DNA of 64,000 nt, taken from the NCBI RefSeq assembly GCF_000801105.2, contig NC_079518.1:19820800-19884799 (forward strand), in the 5' to 3' direction. This stretch comes from Raphanus sativus (lineage: Eukaryota > Streptophyta > Magnoliopsida > Brassicales > Brassicaceae). The notes beneath the pieces are model-generated. The model saw only the letters and a program-made list of their open reading frames with translations, did not search any database and was not told the origin of the DNA. Of this stretch, positions 12,349 through 22,735 are shown piece by piece. The translations under genes and the position numbers were made by a program. Numbering within the stretch: position 1 is the stretch's first letter; each line of letters starts with the position of its first letter.

Positions 12349-13181
12349 GTGGACTGAGTCATGAAGTCTCCCTTACTGGCTGAGTTCAAAGTGTTCCTGT
12401 ACTCCCAGCCTAATCCATCGTAGAACACTCCAGCAGATAGTCTTCCTCAAAACCATGATGTGGGCACTCTCTGCGGTAAACATTGAATCGCTCCCAAGCC
12501 TCGCAGAACGGCTCGTCCACCAGCTGTTTGAAGGTCACGTTCTTCTGTCTCAGAGCTGCCGTCTTCGATTTCGTGTAGAAGTGGCTTAAGAAAGCCTCTC
12601 GGACTTGTTCCCAAGTGGTGAGTGATCCGGTGGGTAGTGAATCAAGCCAGCGAGCAGCTTTCCCATCAAGAGAGAAAGGGAACAGAGTACACTTGATGTA
12701 ATCGGGTGGTACTCCATTCGCTTTAGTGAAACCACACATCTTCTCGAAGTGCTCGATGTGGTCCATCGGTATCTCAGCAGGAAGTCAATTGAAGATCTTC
12801 CTTTGCACTAGACTTATCAAGGCTGGCTTGATCTCGAAGTCTTGCCTAGTGCACGGTGGAGGGGTTATGGCAGATCGCGTAGCAGGCAGATTACGCAGTA
12901 AGTTTCTCTGGCCGATCTGGACCACTTCCTCCTGTTGGTTTGCAGCATTCAGAGCAGCTTGCTCGCAGCAGCTTTCTGCCCTTGGATCGTCTGCTGCATC
13001 TGCTGCATCTGCTGTTGCATGAGTGCAAACGCAGCAGTGAGATCATCTGGATGATCACCCCATGTTGGTGTTCGTTGATCTCGGCTGTTGACGGTTCTGT
13101 CGTTCCAATCTCGCCTAGTTCCTCGTTAGAAAGCTGATGCAATGGTCCTTGTGCGTTGCTCCGAGTATGTCTACTGGTCAT
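12349..13181 (-). pseudogene. Athila gag, copy B, frameshifted
   Basis: Starts MTSRHTRSNAQ at 13181, 98 bases below the primer site, so this shows the natural gag N-terminus that is missing in copy A. One extra C near 13060 shifts the frame after about 40 residues, and another indel lies near 12965. The gag core (12766-12410) retains HIEHFEKMC and [10 protein letters not shown]. It keeps the 44 bp deleted in copy A (about 12325-12370), which links gag and pol in one frame. Confidence 0.8.
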
Positions 13182-13278
13182 GCACCTGGATCATCAGCTG
13201 AAACAAAGAAAATAACACGAGTTAGATATCTTAGACTAGATATGAAACCGAAAATTAGAGGTAAAAAAAAAAATCTGG

Positions 13279-13298
13279 TCCCCGTCGCAACGGCGCCA
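13279..13298 (-). promoter_or_regulatory. Primer binding site, tRNA-Asp type
   Basis: On the minus strand TGGCGCCGTTGCGACGGGGA lies five bases below the LTR end at 13304. It resembles the tRNA-Asp primer site of Athila/Tat elements (TGGCGCCGTTGCCGGGGA), with extra bases in the middle. It marks the start of minus-strand cDNA synthesis. Confidence 0.85.
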
Positions 13299-13303
13299 AA
13301 ACT

Positions 13304-14451
13304 TGATACACTAAAAATGAATCCTTGCTACTGCCAAGTTAACAGTTGCAATTGTAGTACTTGAGATTCAAATCCAGAGGACCAGTCTACACTCTAGTTC
13401 TATGAGTTCCGAAATCAAGCTAAGAAGAAGATAATGATTTGGTTTAAAAGGTGACGTAGAGAACAAGTAAAAAGCACAAGCAGTGAATTCAAGTTAAAAA
13501 GGGTCAATCTAGGATGAATGCGAGTGATCTCAATCACGACCGAGCAACTATTCAGGTTCGATGCGGTTCTATCTAGAACTCGGATCACTCAGCTGGAACA
13601 CTCCACTGTCGTGGCAGTGATCACTTTGCAGATCGATCTCACCACCTAACTGTCGTTGGGATGAGGATCGATTGCAAGCTTTAGAGAACAGGTCCGATCA
13701 GTTCACAATGCACCTTAACATCTACTTCGTGTGGCTAAGGATGCAGTGCTCATTCATACAGGATCTAGCAACCTATTACACTTTTGATGCACAGATTTAC
13801 TTGGGATCAAACGCTAAATGATCAGTTTAACGCAGGCATGAAACGATGAATGAATGAAGATTTGCTAAATGATAACCTATCTATGCTCAGTCGCGAATGC
13901 ACTCTATCACCCTAGATCAACAGTCGACTACTCAATCATGATGCAGAGAAGAACAACAGATGAAACTGAAATACTCATGATCAGATTAAGAAGAATAAAA
14001 CTAGGGTTCAGGTTGTTCTTCGAATGAAGAGGTGAGCCGTCGCCCTTACAAAAAGCTTGAATCCAAAAGTATGAAACTTGTCTTGCAAAAACTAGCGTAA
14101 GAAAATAGAAAATAGATAGGTTGCGTTTTATATGGAGGCGCCAATCAGAAGAAAAGAGATTAGGGCAACAGGGCTTCAATTCCCGAAATAGGAGTTTCCA
14201 TATTCGTCTGGAACAATCTCCGGATCACTCCGTCTGCTTGTTCCGCTTGAGATAGAACAGTCTCGGGACTGTTCTCTTGAGTGTTCCCCGCATGAATGCT
14301 CCAAAAGGACTTCTTTTCATCAGACACCTTCTCTTCTTTCTTCTGCTAACTCCAGACCTGTAAAAGGTCAAAAAGGACTAGACTAACACGAATTAGTGAC
14401 TTGAAACAAATGAAAACATATATACAATGATGTGAAAAACACCATATATCA
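13304..14451 (-). mobile_element. Athila 5' LTR, copy B
   Basis: A 1148-bp LTR. On the minus strand it begins TGATATATGGTG and ends GTGTATCA, giving TGATA/TATCA inverted ends. The primer site follows immediately and gag lies 120 bp further on. The outer edge joins copia RNase H coding sequence at 14452, which fixes the insertion point. The five bases outside are TCAAG; the partner target duplication should lie beyond the missing 3' LTR. Confidence 0.85.
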
Positions 14452-15031
14452 TCAAGCTAAGCCAAAGGTATCACACCTGAATGCAGTAAAGAGGATCATC
14501 AAGTACGTCAAAGGAACAGAGAGTTTGAACGTGTATTACTCGAAGAATTCCAACAAGAACTTGGTGGGATACTGTGATGCTGATTGGGCAGGATGTGCTG
14601 ATGATAGAAAGAGTACCAGTGGAGGATGTTTCTTTCTTGGAAACAATCTTATCTCTTGGCTAAGTAAGAAGCAGAACTCTGTATCACTCTCTACGGCGGA
14701 AGCAGAATATATTGCCATGGGTAGCTGTTGCTCACAACTTATCTGGATGAAGCAGATGTCAGCTGATTATGGAATGCAATCGGGTCCCTTTCTTGTGTAT
14801 TGTGACAACAAAAGTGCAATTGATATCTCGAGGAATCCGGTCCAACACTCAAGGACGAAGCACATTGACATAAGGCACCACTTCATCAGAGAATTAGTTG
14901 AAGACAATCAGGTAGTAATCGAACATGTAGTTACTGACTTGCAGTTGGCTGATATATTCACTAAATCTCTTGAATTTAATCGATTTATCACATTAAGAAA
15001 TGCAATTGGTGTGTGTAACCTTGATTGTTGA
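14452..15031 (+). pseudogene. Copia RNase H, C-terminal end of Sirevirus pol (cut off by Athila)
   Basis: The translated frame contains HLNAVKRIIKYVKG, YCDADWAG, DDRKSTSGG, SLSTAEAEYIA, YCDNKSAI and HIDIRHHFIRELV, the standard order of copia RNase H. The stop is at 15029-15031. The retained part is open with no internal lesion. The frame runs a few codons into the Athila LTR on its left, but those residues are not copia. It normally degrades the RNA template during reverse transcription. Confidence 0.92.
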
Positions 15032-15805
15032 GTCAAGTTGTGCAGAGAGTAGTGCAGGTGCTGATTCGGGATGTACATATGATTCAGATTGGTTTTGGAA
15101 CCCGAGAACGCTGTGGAAAAAGAGCTGCTTGATATGCCGTCAATGTTGTAATGGTACAGATTTCACGTCAATCTGTGCCCTCCCCCCCTCTCAATAAAAA
15201 GAGCCAGCAATGATACAGAAAGATGCTCAGAAAATAAAAAAAAATGTGTTGATAGATTCATGATGGGAAACAACAGGGGTTTCACAGCACGAGAATAAAG
15301 AATGAAAACCGGCAGCATTGATGAAGGCATATCAATGTGAAAGCTAGCCATAAAAAGACAATCGGCTGCACCAGAATATAAGATCTAGGAAGAGTTATAT
15401 GTGCAGCTTGAATCAAGCACTGAGGCAACTCGTGAAGCACTTCACACGAATGGTAACTGAACTGAACTGATCTAATGCTTTATATTAATCTTGATTCAGC
15501 CAATTGTGAGTTGTGACTTGTGTTTTATTAATATCTTGAAAGTCTGATGATACATTAAGAATTTACGAATGTGCCTAATGCTTGTGTGTTTGGATGAGAG
15601 AAATTAAATGTTGTAGGCATGCAAAGGAGAGGATAAAAAGTCAGGGACCAGATCTGCAATATCAGAAAAAGTTGATTTAGTTTTATTCCGTTAAGGGAAG
15701 TAGTGGGGAACAAGCCCTAGAAAATCTCCATCGTGCTTAAGAAGCTCAATCTCGCAGCCTCTCTTCATCTCTCACACGACTCTCGCACAGAAACCGACAT
15801 CTATC
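15032..15805 (+). other. Sirevirus inter-ORF region
   Basis: 774 bases between the pol stop and the ATG of the env-position ORF. I see no coding frame of substance. The last 100 bases are pyrimidine-rich leader-like sequence. The spacer could carry a promoter or splice acceptor for the downstream ORF, but I cannot point to a specific element. Confidence 0.5.
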
Positions 15806-17488
15806 ATGGTGAAAGCAAAGAAAGCAGCTCAACAAGCCGAATCATCCAAGGGAGAGGCACATGCAGCGCCTGAAGAAAGTCGGAGGTCACTCACTGATGG
15901 CGAACCTGAATCGCCTCCTCCGAGAAACGATATGCCCGTTTCTGATGTACTTCCTGAGGTCACTGAGGAGCTTGACTCGTTCAACACCGCGAATGAGAAA
16001 GCTGCTTCAGAGGATAGCGATGAAAGAACTCCGGGTCTTGGGGAAGAGCCATCTGCGAAAGTGCCTGAAGCAGATCCGCAACCGCAAATTGGATCCTCTA
16101 ATGCTCCCATTCAAGATGTTCCGATCACTGATAAATCATCCGAAGAGAAGGATGAGTCTGCTTTACCGCTGGTGGTCGTTGAAGATGAGAAGGAACAGAG
16201 TGGAGCCGAGGCTGAATCCGGCAAGACGGTGGATGACGAACCCAAAGATGATGAAGCTTCACAGAAGGAAGTGAGAAAGAAACGAGTGCTGCAGCGATTA
16301 GGGTTGCGTTCCGCAAAACAGAGGAAGACAGGGGAGTCTAGTACACCAACTCAATCTCAGTTCCTCACACCAGGAGATGCAGCCAAGTCTCCATATTTGG
16401 CTAAGGAAGCAGGAGCCTCGCCTCAGTTGAGATCGAGAAGGTCTGGTGACAAAAGTGCTGAACCAATGCCTACTCTCATCAAGAAAAGGTATGATCAGTT
16501 TCTTAAGCGTAAAGTACTTGCTGAGCGTTCGGTCGATATGAAGGAAGCTGATCAGTGGGGTTACTTGGCGGTTATTAAGAAAGGGTCTATGGAATCAACT
16601 GTCTCGAGTCTTGCTGTGTATGTTGAGCAAGTTGTAGCTGAGTTCTATGCAGGTCTGCCGAGTACTAAAGCTGAAGCAGATGTTGATGAAGTAGTTGTTT
16701 CTGTGAGAGGACAAGAGTACAAGTTCTCACCTGCGCTCATCAACAACGCCATAGATTGGGAACCACTTACTGAGGAAGAAGAGGAGGAAGACACAACTTT
16801 GGATGATATCTCAGTAACTGAGTTGGCTTCATTCATCATTGGAGATACGAGGACAGAATGGGACGGTCTCACTACAGCGGATCTTACTCCGTGCTACGGT
16901 GCCTTGATGATCATAACTGCATACAACTGGATTCCTTCTACTCACAAGACTTATGTCTCACTTGAGAGGGCAAGGCTGATCTACAAGATGGCTCATGGAG
17001 TCCGTGTTGATTTGGGTAAGATGATGTTCAGACAGATTCTCAATCTTGGAGTGATTCAGGTCAATGATGCACGTTGGTTGATCTTCCCTCGCTTGATCAT
17101 GGCACTTCTCCAAAGCCAGCATGCAGTTACATCTTACCCCAGTGACAAGCTCCAACGTCCGGTTCCTTACAAGAAGGATAAACGAGTGGGCGAGATCTAT
17201 GAGCAGAGACTAGCGAAAGGAAAGGGACCAGCTAAAGCTGAACCAAAGAGAAGCTCTGCCAGGACAACCCGTCAGTCATCTCCTGCTCTGATTCCTGCTC
17301 CACGAACTGCTACACCAAGCTCTAGGACTGCACCACGTCGTGTATCTCTGTATGAACTTGGATCAGTTGCCATCCCTCGAGGACCACTCAGCCGTGTTGA
17401 TTTGCAAGTGGCACTACAGGACACAACACGAGCCCTTCAAGCGCTAGCTGAGATAGTTCAGGATCTTCAGAGCACTGTAGCAGGTTAG
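15806..17488 (+). CDS. Sirevirus env-position ORF (putative plant transposon protein)
   Basis: Intact 560-codon frame. Residues 1-200 are acidic, Ser/Glu/Lys-rich and look disordered. Residues about 225-440 form a globular domain (KRYDQFLKRKVLAERSVD, VVAEFYAGLP, FSPALINNAI, ARLIYKMAHG, PRLIMALL) that I associate with the putative plant transposon protein family found beside plant retroelements. Residues 460-520 are basic and Ser/Thr/Pro-rich. The end (VDLQVALQDTTRALQALAEI) has coiled-coil spacing. I see no clear signal peptide or transmembrane helix, so calling it an envelope would go beyond the sequence. The ATG has a plant-like context and follows an A/C-rich leader. That this frame is open is notable in an element whose pol has been cut. 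Confidence 0.85.
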   Translation: MVKAKKAAQQAESSKGEAHAAPEESRRSLTDGEPESPPPRNDMPVSDVLPEVTEELDSFNTANEKAASEDSDERTPGLGEEPSAKVPEADPQPQIGSSNAPIQDVPITDKSSEEKDESALPLVVVEDEKEQSGAEAESGKTVDDEPKDDEASQKEVRKKRVLQRLGLRSAKQRKTGESSTPTQSQFLTPGDAAKSPYLAKEAGASPQLRSRRSGDKSAEPMPTLIKKRYDQFLKRKVLAERSVDMKEADQWGYLAVIKKGSMESTVSSLAVYVEQVVAEFYAGLPSTKAEADVDEVVVSVRGQEYKFSPALINNAIDWEPLTEEEEEEDTTLDDISVTELASFIIGDTRTEWDGLTTADLTPCYGALMIITAYNWIPSTHKTYVSLERARLIYKMAHGVRVDLGKMMFRQILNLGVIQVNDARWLIFPRLIMALLQSQHAVTSYPSDKLQRPVPYKKDKRVGEIYEQRLAKGKGPAKAEPKRSSARTTRQSSPALIPAPRTATPSSRTAPRRVSLYELGSVAIPRGPLSRVDLQVALQDTTRALQALAEIVQDLQSTVAG

Positions 17489-17902
17489 TATCCCTATCCT
17501 TATGAATATGTGAGGTATTTTTCTTGATGTTTTTAATCCGTGTGCTCACAAGCAGGGGGAGAAGAAGAAGACTAGGATGTAGAAGACCAAGATTGTGGGG
17601 GAGCTGTGTTCTGTTGCTTTGTTTTTATGTCTATGTTATTTCAATTTCACCACTTGTTGCAATTTCTTGTTATCCATGTTTTCAGACTGGCTAAGATTAT
17701 GGGGGAGCATTTGCATATGCTATCTTTTGATATTATGTATTAATTTGCTTGAACCCGTTTTTAGGATAATATAAGTATGTTCTTAATTGTCTTGAGTTGG
17801 TTGAATTAACGTTTAGACATATGTACTGGTGCTGTTGTGTGTGGTTTGTTCTTGTCTTCTATCTCAGGTACTTGTGAGACGACGAATTAAAAAGGGGGAG
17901 AT
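17489..17902 (+). promoter_or_regulatory. Repeated polypurine tracts before the Sirevirus 3' LTR
   Basis: Four GGGGG(A)G tracts occur at about 17555, 17597, 17701 and 17894. The last (AAAAAGGGGGAGAT) directly precedes the LTR start. Multiple polypurine tracts are a described feature of Sireviruses. The proximal tract would prime plus-strand DNA synthesis. Confidence 0.8.
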
Positions 17903-18463
17903 TGAAGGTGTATGGGAAGACGATGCTGTAGCAGAGCTAAAGTAGTTCATGAAGTGTGACATGAACTACTACATCAGAGAGGCGGTTTGTGAGAAGCACG
18001 TATCAAGACCGATGCACTAAAAGAAGATTTAATGAAGAGGGACATTAAAGGAAGACTTGAAGAAGAAGCAATCGATCTAAAGAGAAAAGGAAGATTGGCT
18101 TATTCGCTGAGGTAGAAGAAATGGAAAGTTTCCATTGGGTAGATAGATTAGATGTAGGGCTTCCTCAAAGATATATAAAGGAAGCGTAGGCACTGTGTTG
18201 CCGGTTAACACACAGGGAGAGCTTTTAGCAATAGAGAGTTTTGTACGTCCTTAGAAGGAGAAGCAAAACATCTAGGGGTTAAGAGCTTAGGTGGTTCAGA
18301 GTCTGTCTTAGATCTCTGAAGAGTTGACTAGCAAACAAGTCGAGGTTTGTCTTGAGCTTGTTTGATTTATTGCTTTTAAGAAGAACTTGTAAGAGCTTTT
18401 GAAAGAATAAATATAGTTGTATTTCTTGGAATTGAATAACCCTGTACTACTGTGTGTTCTACA
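17903..18463 (+). mobile_element. Sirevirus 3' LTR
   Basis: Starts TGAAGGTG one base after the polypurine tract. It contains an inverted repeat (17941-17970), a TATA box (ATATATAAAG, 18171-18180) and an AATAAATA signal near 18406. I place the end at ...TTCTACA (18463) as the best TG...CA match; with no second LTR in the window this right boundary is uncertain by tens of bases. Confidence 0.65.
17941..17970. repeat. 11-bp perfect inverted repeat in the Sirevirus LTR
   Basis: AGTAGTTCATG (17941-17951) and CATGAACTACT (17960-17970) are perfect reverse complements separated by 8 bases. It lies about 40 bp inside the LTR, upstream of the TATA box. Palindromic motifs have been described in Sirevirus LTRs; a role as a regulatory site is inference. 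Confidence 0.85.
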
Positions 18464-19613
18464 TAGCGTAGCTTGTTTATCTTACATTAACACTTTAAAC
18501 CAAAAAATAAACTCCTCAGACTTCATCACGTCTCTATCTCCATTTGCTCCACATATTGTTGTGCGCATGACTGAGAATGGAAAGAAAATCTTTGAAAACC
18601 TCATGTGGACTGGAAGCATAGTCGATGTGAATATTTGTTGGGAAAACATCAGAACATCGCTGAAAGGCATAAAGTTTGCTAGGAAGAAGGTGTATCTGAA
18701 AGTTCAAAAAGGTGTATCTTAAATAACTGGAGGCAATGAAACTTGCAAACGTTAGCCAAACCTGCAAACTTTAGCAACCCAGCTTTAAAAAATCATTAGA
18801 AACTCAGCCTCCTAAACCTACGCCATACAACGGGACCACTTATTTGACCACGTCAGGCTACTTACAAAAATCGCAAAACCAATCCCAATTACCTGAAACT
18901 AAAGAAAACGCAACCCAAGACTCTTTGTGAAAAATCCCTTTTTAAAAAAAGTTTACATACACCATTTCTGACAAAAACACGAATGTTATTTATTTCTCCA
19001 GCCACCAAATATTTTTTATCACAAACATGATTGTTGAAGTCCAAGCTGACAGTGCAGACCTTCACGAGGATGTACGCACGGTCAAGAAGCTTTGCAATGG
19101 TTAGCTTCGCATATAGGGAGTGTCAAAGCTCAATGCCCACTACTGCACTTCCTTTCGTTTCAATTTACTTCTTAGCTTCTTTAAACTGTTTAGAAACTCC
19201 GTTCCTCTAGGAATCCTATTCTATGTTTTTAGGATTTTTTCATTTTGCTTGCCCTATTGAACCTTATCTGAATTTATAAAGCCCCATTTATGGAAGCTAA
19301 TTATCAATTTTCGTAAACCCAACAGCCCACTCTGCATTATTATTTTCCCATTGGCATACTTCTTATAACTTTGCCAAACGAACTTGAGAAGTGACAATGT
19401 TACAAAGACAACCTAACATATGCTTCCTTGATGATCAAGCCAATGTTATCCTCTCCCATAATTAAACCTCAATTGTTTCATAGAAGATTGGCACATTCAT
19501 CAATGACCACGGTAAACCAAAAACTTCACAAACACAGCAACACATGCATACATTGAGATAGAACAACAACTACGTCCACAACTCCCGCGCTTGCGCGGGG
19601 GCTCCGCCTCTAG
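18464..19613 (+). mobile_element. Region ending in a Helitron 3' terminus
   Basis: The right end has hairpin CCCGCGC-TT-GCGCGGG (about 19584-19599), a short spacer and CTAG (19610-19613) followed by T. This is the layout of a Helitron 3' end. The 5' end is not resolved; the span given is only the interval back to the LTR. Inside, 18478-18722 is a short open stretch (SLSPFAPHIVV, FARKKVYLKVQK) that could be a captured gene fragment, but I do not recognise it. The rest (18730-19560) shows nothing else I can name. Confidence 0.6.
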
Positions 19614-20381
19614 TGCATAATAATAGTTCATTGCTACTTACGAAATTAGTTCAAATATTTACATAAACTTTTTTAAATTAAGATATTGTTATAATATTTT
19701 TCAACAGATTTGTTAAAAATTATATATATATATATATATATATTTAAAATAAAAATATATCATGATTAAAAGATTTTGTATTATTAATTTTAATGAAATA
19801 CATGTTAATTTATATACATGTATTTTATATTTTTCTAATGTTAACACATGTTACCTAGTTTTCTGATATATTACGATTAACGTAGTTCAAAGATTCTATA
19901 TTTATTATTAGTCTTAATAAAATAAATTTAATAAAAATTTAAATGATGGTCAAAATTATAAAATAAAACATGAAATAATCCATTACTTTTATTTTAATAC
20001 ATAAAATATACTATAATTACAAAATTTTAAGAAAATAGTATACAAATTTTATTTTTATTTTATAATAAAATCTTAACTAACATTAATTTATAATAATATT
20101 AGACTACTAATCACGAAATTAATCAATGCTTCATTTTATAAAAATATTTAAAATTTTTAATAAGATTTTGTTAGAATTTTTTTATTAACAGATTTTTATA
20201 ATTAGAAAAATAAGACAATTTTATAGGTGAAGTTGTTATATATGTCAATTATTTAAGATGTGATATTTTAATGATGCCATAATGTTAATTCGAAATAAAT
20301 GAAATATGATTTTCTAGGGAATACACATTTAAAAAAATCACACATGAAAAGAAGTTATGACTCCTCTTTTAATATAATAGA
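19614..20381 (-). mobile_element. AT-rich stretch with a Helitron-like 5' terminus (minus strand)
   Basis: On the minus strand the right end reads TCTATTATATTAAAAGAGGAG from 20381, with the outer plus-strand base T, fitting a Helitron 5' end inserted between A and T. I cannot find a matching hairpin and CTRR end on the left, so the extent is a guess. A TA repeat lies at about 19721-19742. No coding frame. Confidence 0.45.
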
Positions 20382-20410
20382 TATACCATTAAATTATCTA
20401 GAAGACATAA

Positions 20411-20605
20411 GATGACATAAGAAGTCTACAGAGAAGCTTTACACATTCGGAGATTATCTATGTATCACGGACACTCAATACAAAGTCGGACGTCTTAGCT
20501 CGCGGAGCAAGAAAGCAAAAGTCTTTTGTGGTCCACATGGATGCCGATCCTCCATACTGTTTATCAGAGTCTATATGAGTCTGTAATGTTGCTGAAAAAA
20601 AAAAA
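20411..20605 (+). pseudogene. LINE 3' tail (RNase H C-terminus plus poly-A)
   Basis: The frame ending at TGA 20576-20578 reads SFTHSEIIYVSRTLNTKSDV, then LARGARKQKSFVVHMD and ends SESI. This is the usual C-terminus of plant L1-type LINE RNase H. A run of 11 A ends the fragment at 20605. Everything upstream of about residue -55 is missing, so it is a strongly 5'-truncated copy. Confidence 0.8.
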
Positions 20606-22732
20606 CTATTAGATCATTCTTGATATTTTTGAAAGGAAAATTTTAAATTTATTTATCCCCAAATTATCTATATAAACAGTTTGTGGTTAAAATAGGAGTC
20701 GGACCAGTAGTTTTAGAGTATTTCCTTTAACACTGAAGGATTATGTTATTTTGCATGATTCTACAACCGAAAATTCTATCTTTCTTTTTTAATAAAAATT
20801 CATGCATTTTGACTACATCACATGAGCCGCCTATAGGATCCACATTTAACGGTACTCATTGTGCAATATTGCAGATCTCTTGTAAGTTTTTGTGTTATGA
20901 TGCTTGTGTTTCTATTCATTTATGTTCTATGTTTGGATTTGGTGATGTCTGTGTTCAGTGACATGATTTCGGCAAGCTTAGTTTGGTTTGTGTAATGAAC
21001 GAGAGATGATGAATTTAAAAGTGCAATAAATGCATAAACCAACATCTCATAATCCATTGTAAAGACATGTACTTGCCATATAAAAATTCAAAAGACATTA
21101 ATTTGAATAAAACATATGTTTAAAAATAAACCACAATCACAAAAATTGAGAAAATGGTATCATTATCATATGTAACTGCTTAATTTTTCAGCATTTTATG
21201 AATGCATAGTAAAGATAACACATTCTTTGAAAGACAATACATTGAGGAATATTTGATCCTTCTACAATATTTCATTATTGTGTCTAACGGGGTGCTTCTC
21301 ATTTGTTAATTCGAAGCTTTTTCATTATCGTTTTAACTGTCACTTTAACTTCATAAAAAAATTTCATAGAGAATCGATGGCTAGTGGACGAAGTACTCGA
21401 TAAGCTGCTCAATTTTGAAGGTGCCTCTGTCCACAGCTTCTTCGTCGAACTCGCCTTCTTGGTTTTCAAACAGCCAAAGACTAACACAATTGACTTCATT
21501 GATTCCGCCTTCTATGGCTCTAAAATTTGAGGATTTTTAGTTCTAGAGTTGTCAATAAGAGGAATTTTAGTTTTAGGATTTAAGTCGGGTATGGATCTTA
21601 ATTCACGTGTTTTTGTTTAAATTAAATGTTTTGGATCTTAATCAGGTTTTAATCTGATTAAGTGTCGACTTAAAATGGTTTAAATGAGCCTAATATTAAA
21701 GTATTGGAATAGTGTGGAAGGAAGTTGGTTCTTCCAATTTCGTGTGGACTAAACAAGGAGGAGAGATCCAAGATACACCAGCATGTTGGCTTAATGTTAT
21801 TTCTGTGTAATTGATTTCATTTAAATTGAACCAAAGACAATTAGGATCAGTAAACCAATTTCGCGTAGGGTTAGGATTTAATAAACCAATTTTGATTGGG
21901 AATAGGATTAGGAATTAGATTAAACCATCTCGGTTTATGATTAGGTTAGCTTGGTGTTTTCTATTTATCTTGTACGCAGCTTTGAGAGAAACTAATCAAC
22001 TTTCATTCTAGGAACTTTCAGCGTAACTGCTTATATTGTTTTCTGCTTTCTCTGTTCAGCTAAAGGAACATTGATCTCACCTTAGGGAAGGAATTCCTTA
22101 GTGAATCCATCTTAGACAATACAGGGTAATCATGTGTCTTTGAGTAGCAAATGTCACCATTCCATAGCTTCGGAGAGATGTCCATAGTCCATCAGAGTGC
22201 TAGTAGCCTCCAAGGACAACCCTCTTCCATTCCCCTTCAAGTGATCAAGGAGCAGAAGCCATACCTAGGCTGCACCACGGTGCTGGTGAACTGTGGGCTA
22301 GATGGTCAGGTTGTTAAGCAGAGGCTAAGTAAATGGAAGTGCTTCTAAATTTGGTACTGACTTAATGTGGCTTACAACATTGCAGTGGTGATGATAGTGG
22401 TTATAAACCGGTGGTGAGTTCCTGTTTTTTTCAAATCTCTTCCACAAGTTCATTTTTTTTTATAAGTCTGAGAGAATTTATATACCATTGTTTTTACCAC
22501 TTTTTGACCATGTTATAATTCCTATTTAGACTCTTTTATATGTTTTGGAGTCATCTTATAGTCTTTTCAAGTTTAGGTACGTTTTGGACAATTTTGGAGA
22601 GATTTTGGAGCTATTTGAGATGTAGAACTATGCAGTCGTGTCAGACGTTTAGCAACATATTGAGGACTTACGACCAGTCGATCTATGTGAGGCAATGGGA
22701 AACTATCTTTAAGGCATACTTTATTTAGGTCC
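20606..22732. other. No recognisable gene
   Basis: About 2.1 kb of AT-rich sequence. Short frames exist (for example 22151-22348) but none resembles a family I know, and there is no splice or promoter logic I can defend. The part 22540-22730 looks like the edge of a repeat that ends abruptly where gypsy RT sequence starts at about 22733. Confidence 0.5.
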
Positions 22733-22735
22733 GTG

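Larger units (their letters stand above)
7333..14451 (-). mobile_element. Athila-type retrotransposon, copy B (5' LTR, leader, gag, decayed pol)
   Basis: On the minus strand: LTR 14451-13304, primer site 13298-13279, leader, gag from about 13181, then protease, RT, RNase H and integrase down to about 7439, and the start of the post-pol spacer at 7333 before the gap. It matches copy A closely. Substitutions are few, but single-base insertions and deletions are frequent from 7440 to about 10440. It is inserted into the RNase H region of a Sirevirus (14452 onward). Confidence 0.9.
14452..18463 (+). mobile_element. Sirevirus (Endovir-like Ty1/copia), 3' part
   Basis: Plus-strand copia RNase H (14452-15031), spacer, env-position ORF (15806-17488), repeated polypurine tracts and a 3' LTR (17903 to about 18463). 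A second ORF after pol together with several GGGGGAG tracts before the LTR is characteristic of the Sirevirus genus. The 5' part of pol is absent because an Athila element interrupts it at 14451; the rest should lie left of the window. Confidence 0.85.

Noticed and set aside
18417..18722. Resemblance of SLSPFAPHI to an aminoacyl-tRNA synthetase segment
   Set aside because: Only a few residues agree. The following sequence does not fit the C-terminal domain of leucyl-tRNA synthetase, so I do not name it.
20743..20961. 72-codon frame as a small Cys-containing peptide gene
   Set aside because: No signal peptide pattern, family spacing or transcription signals; probably chance.
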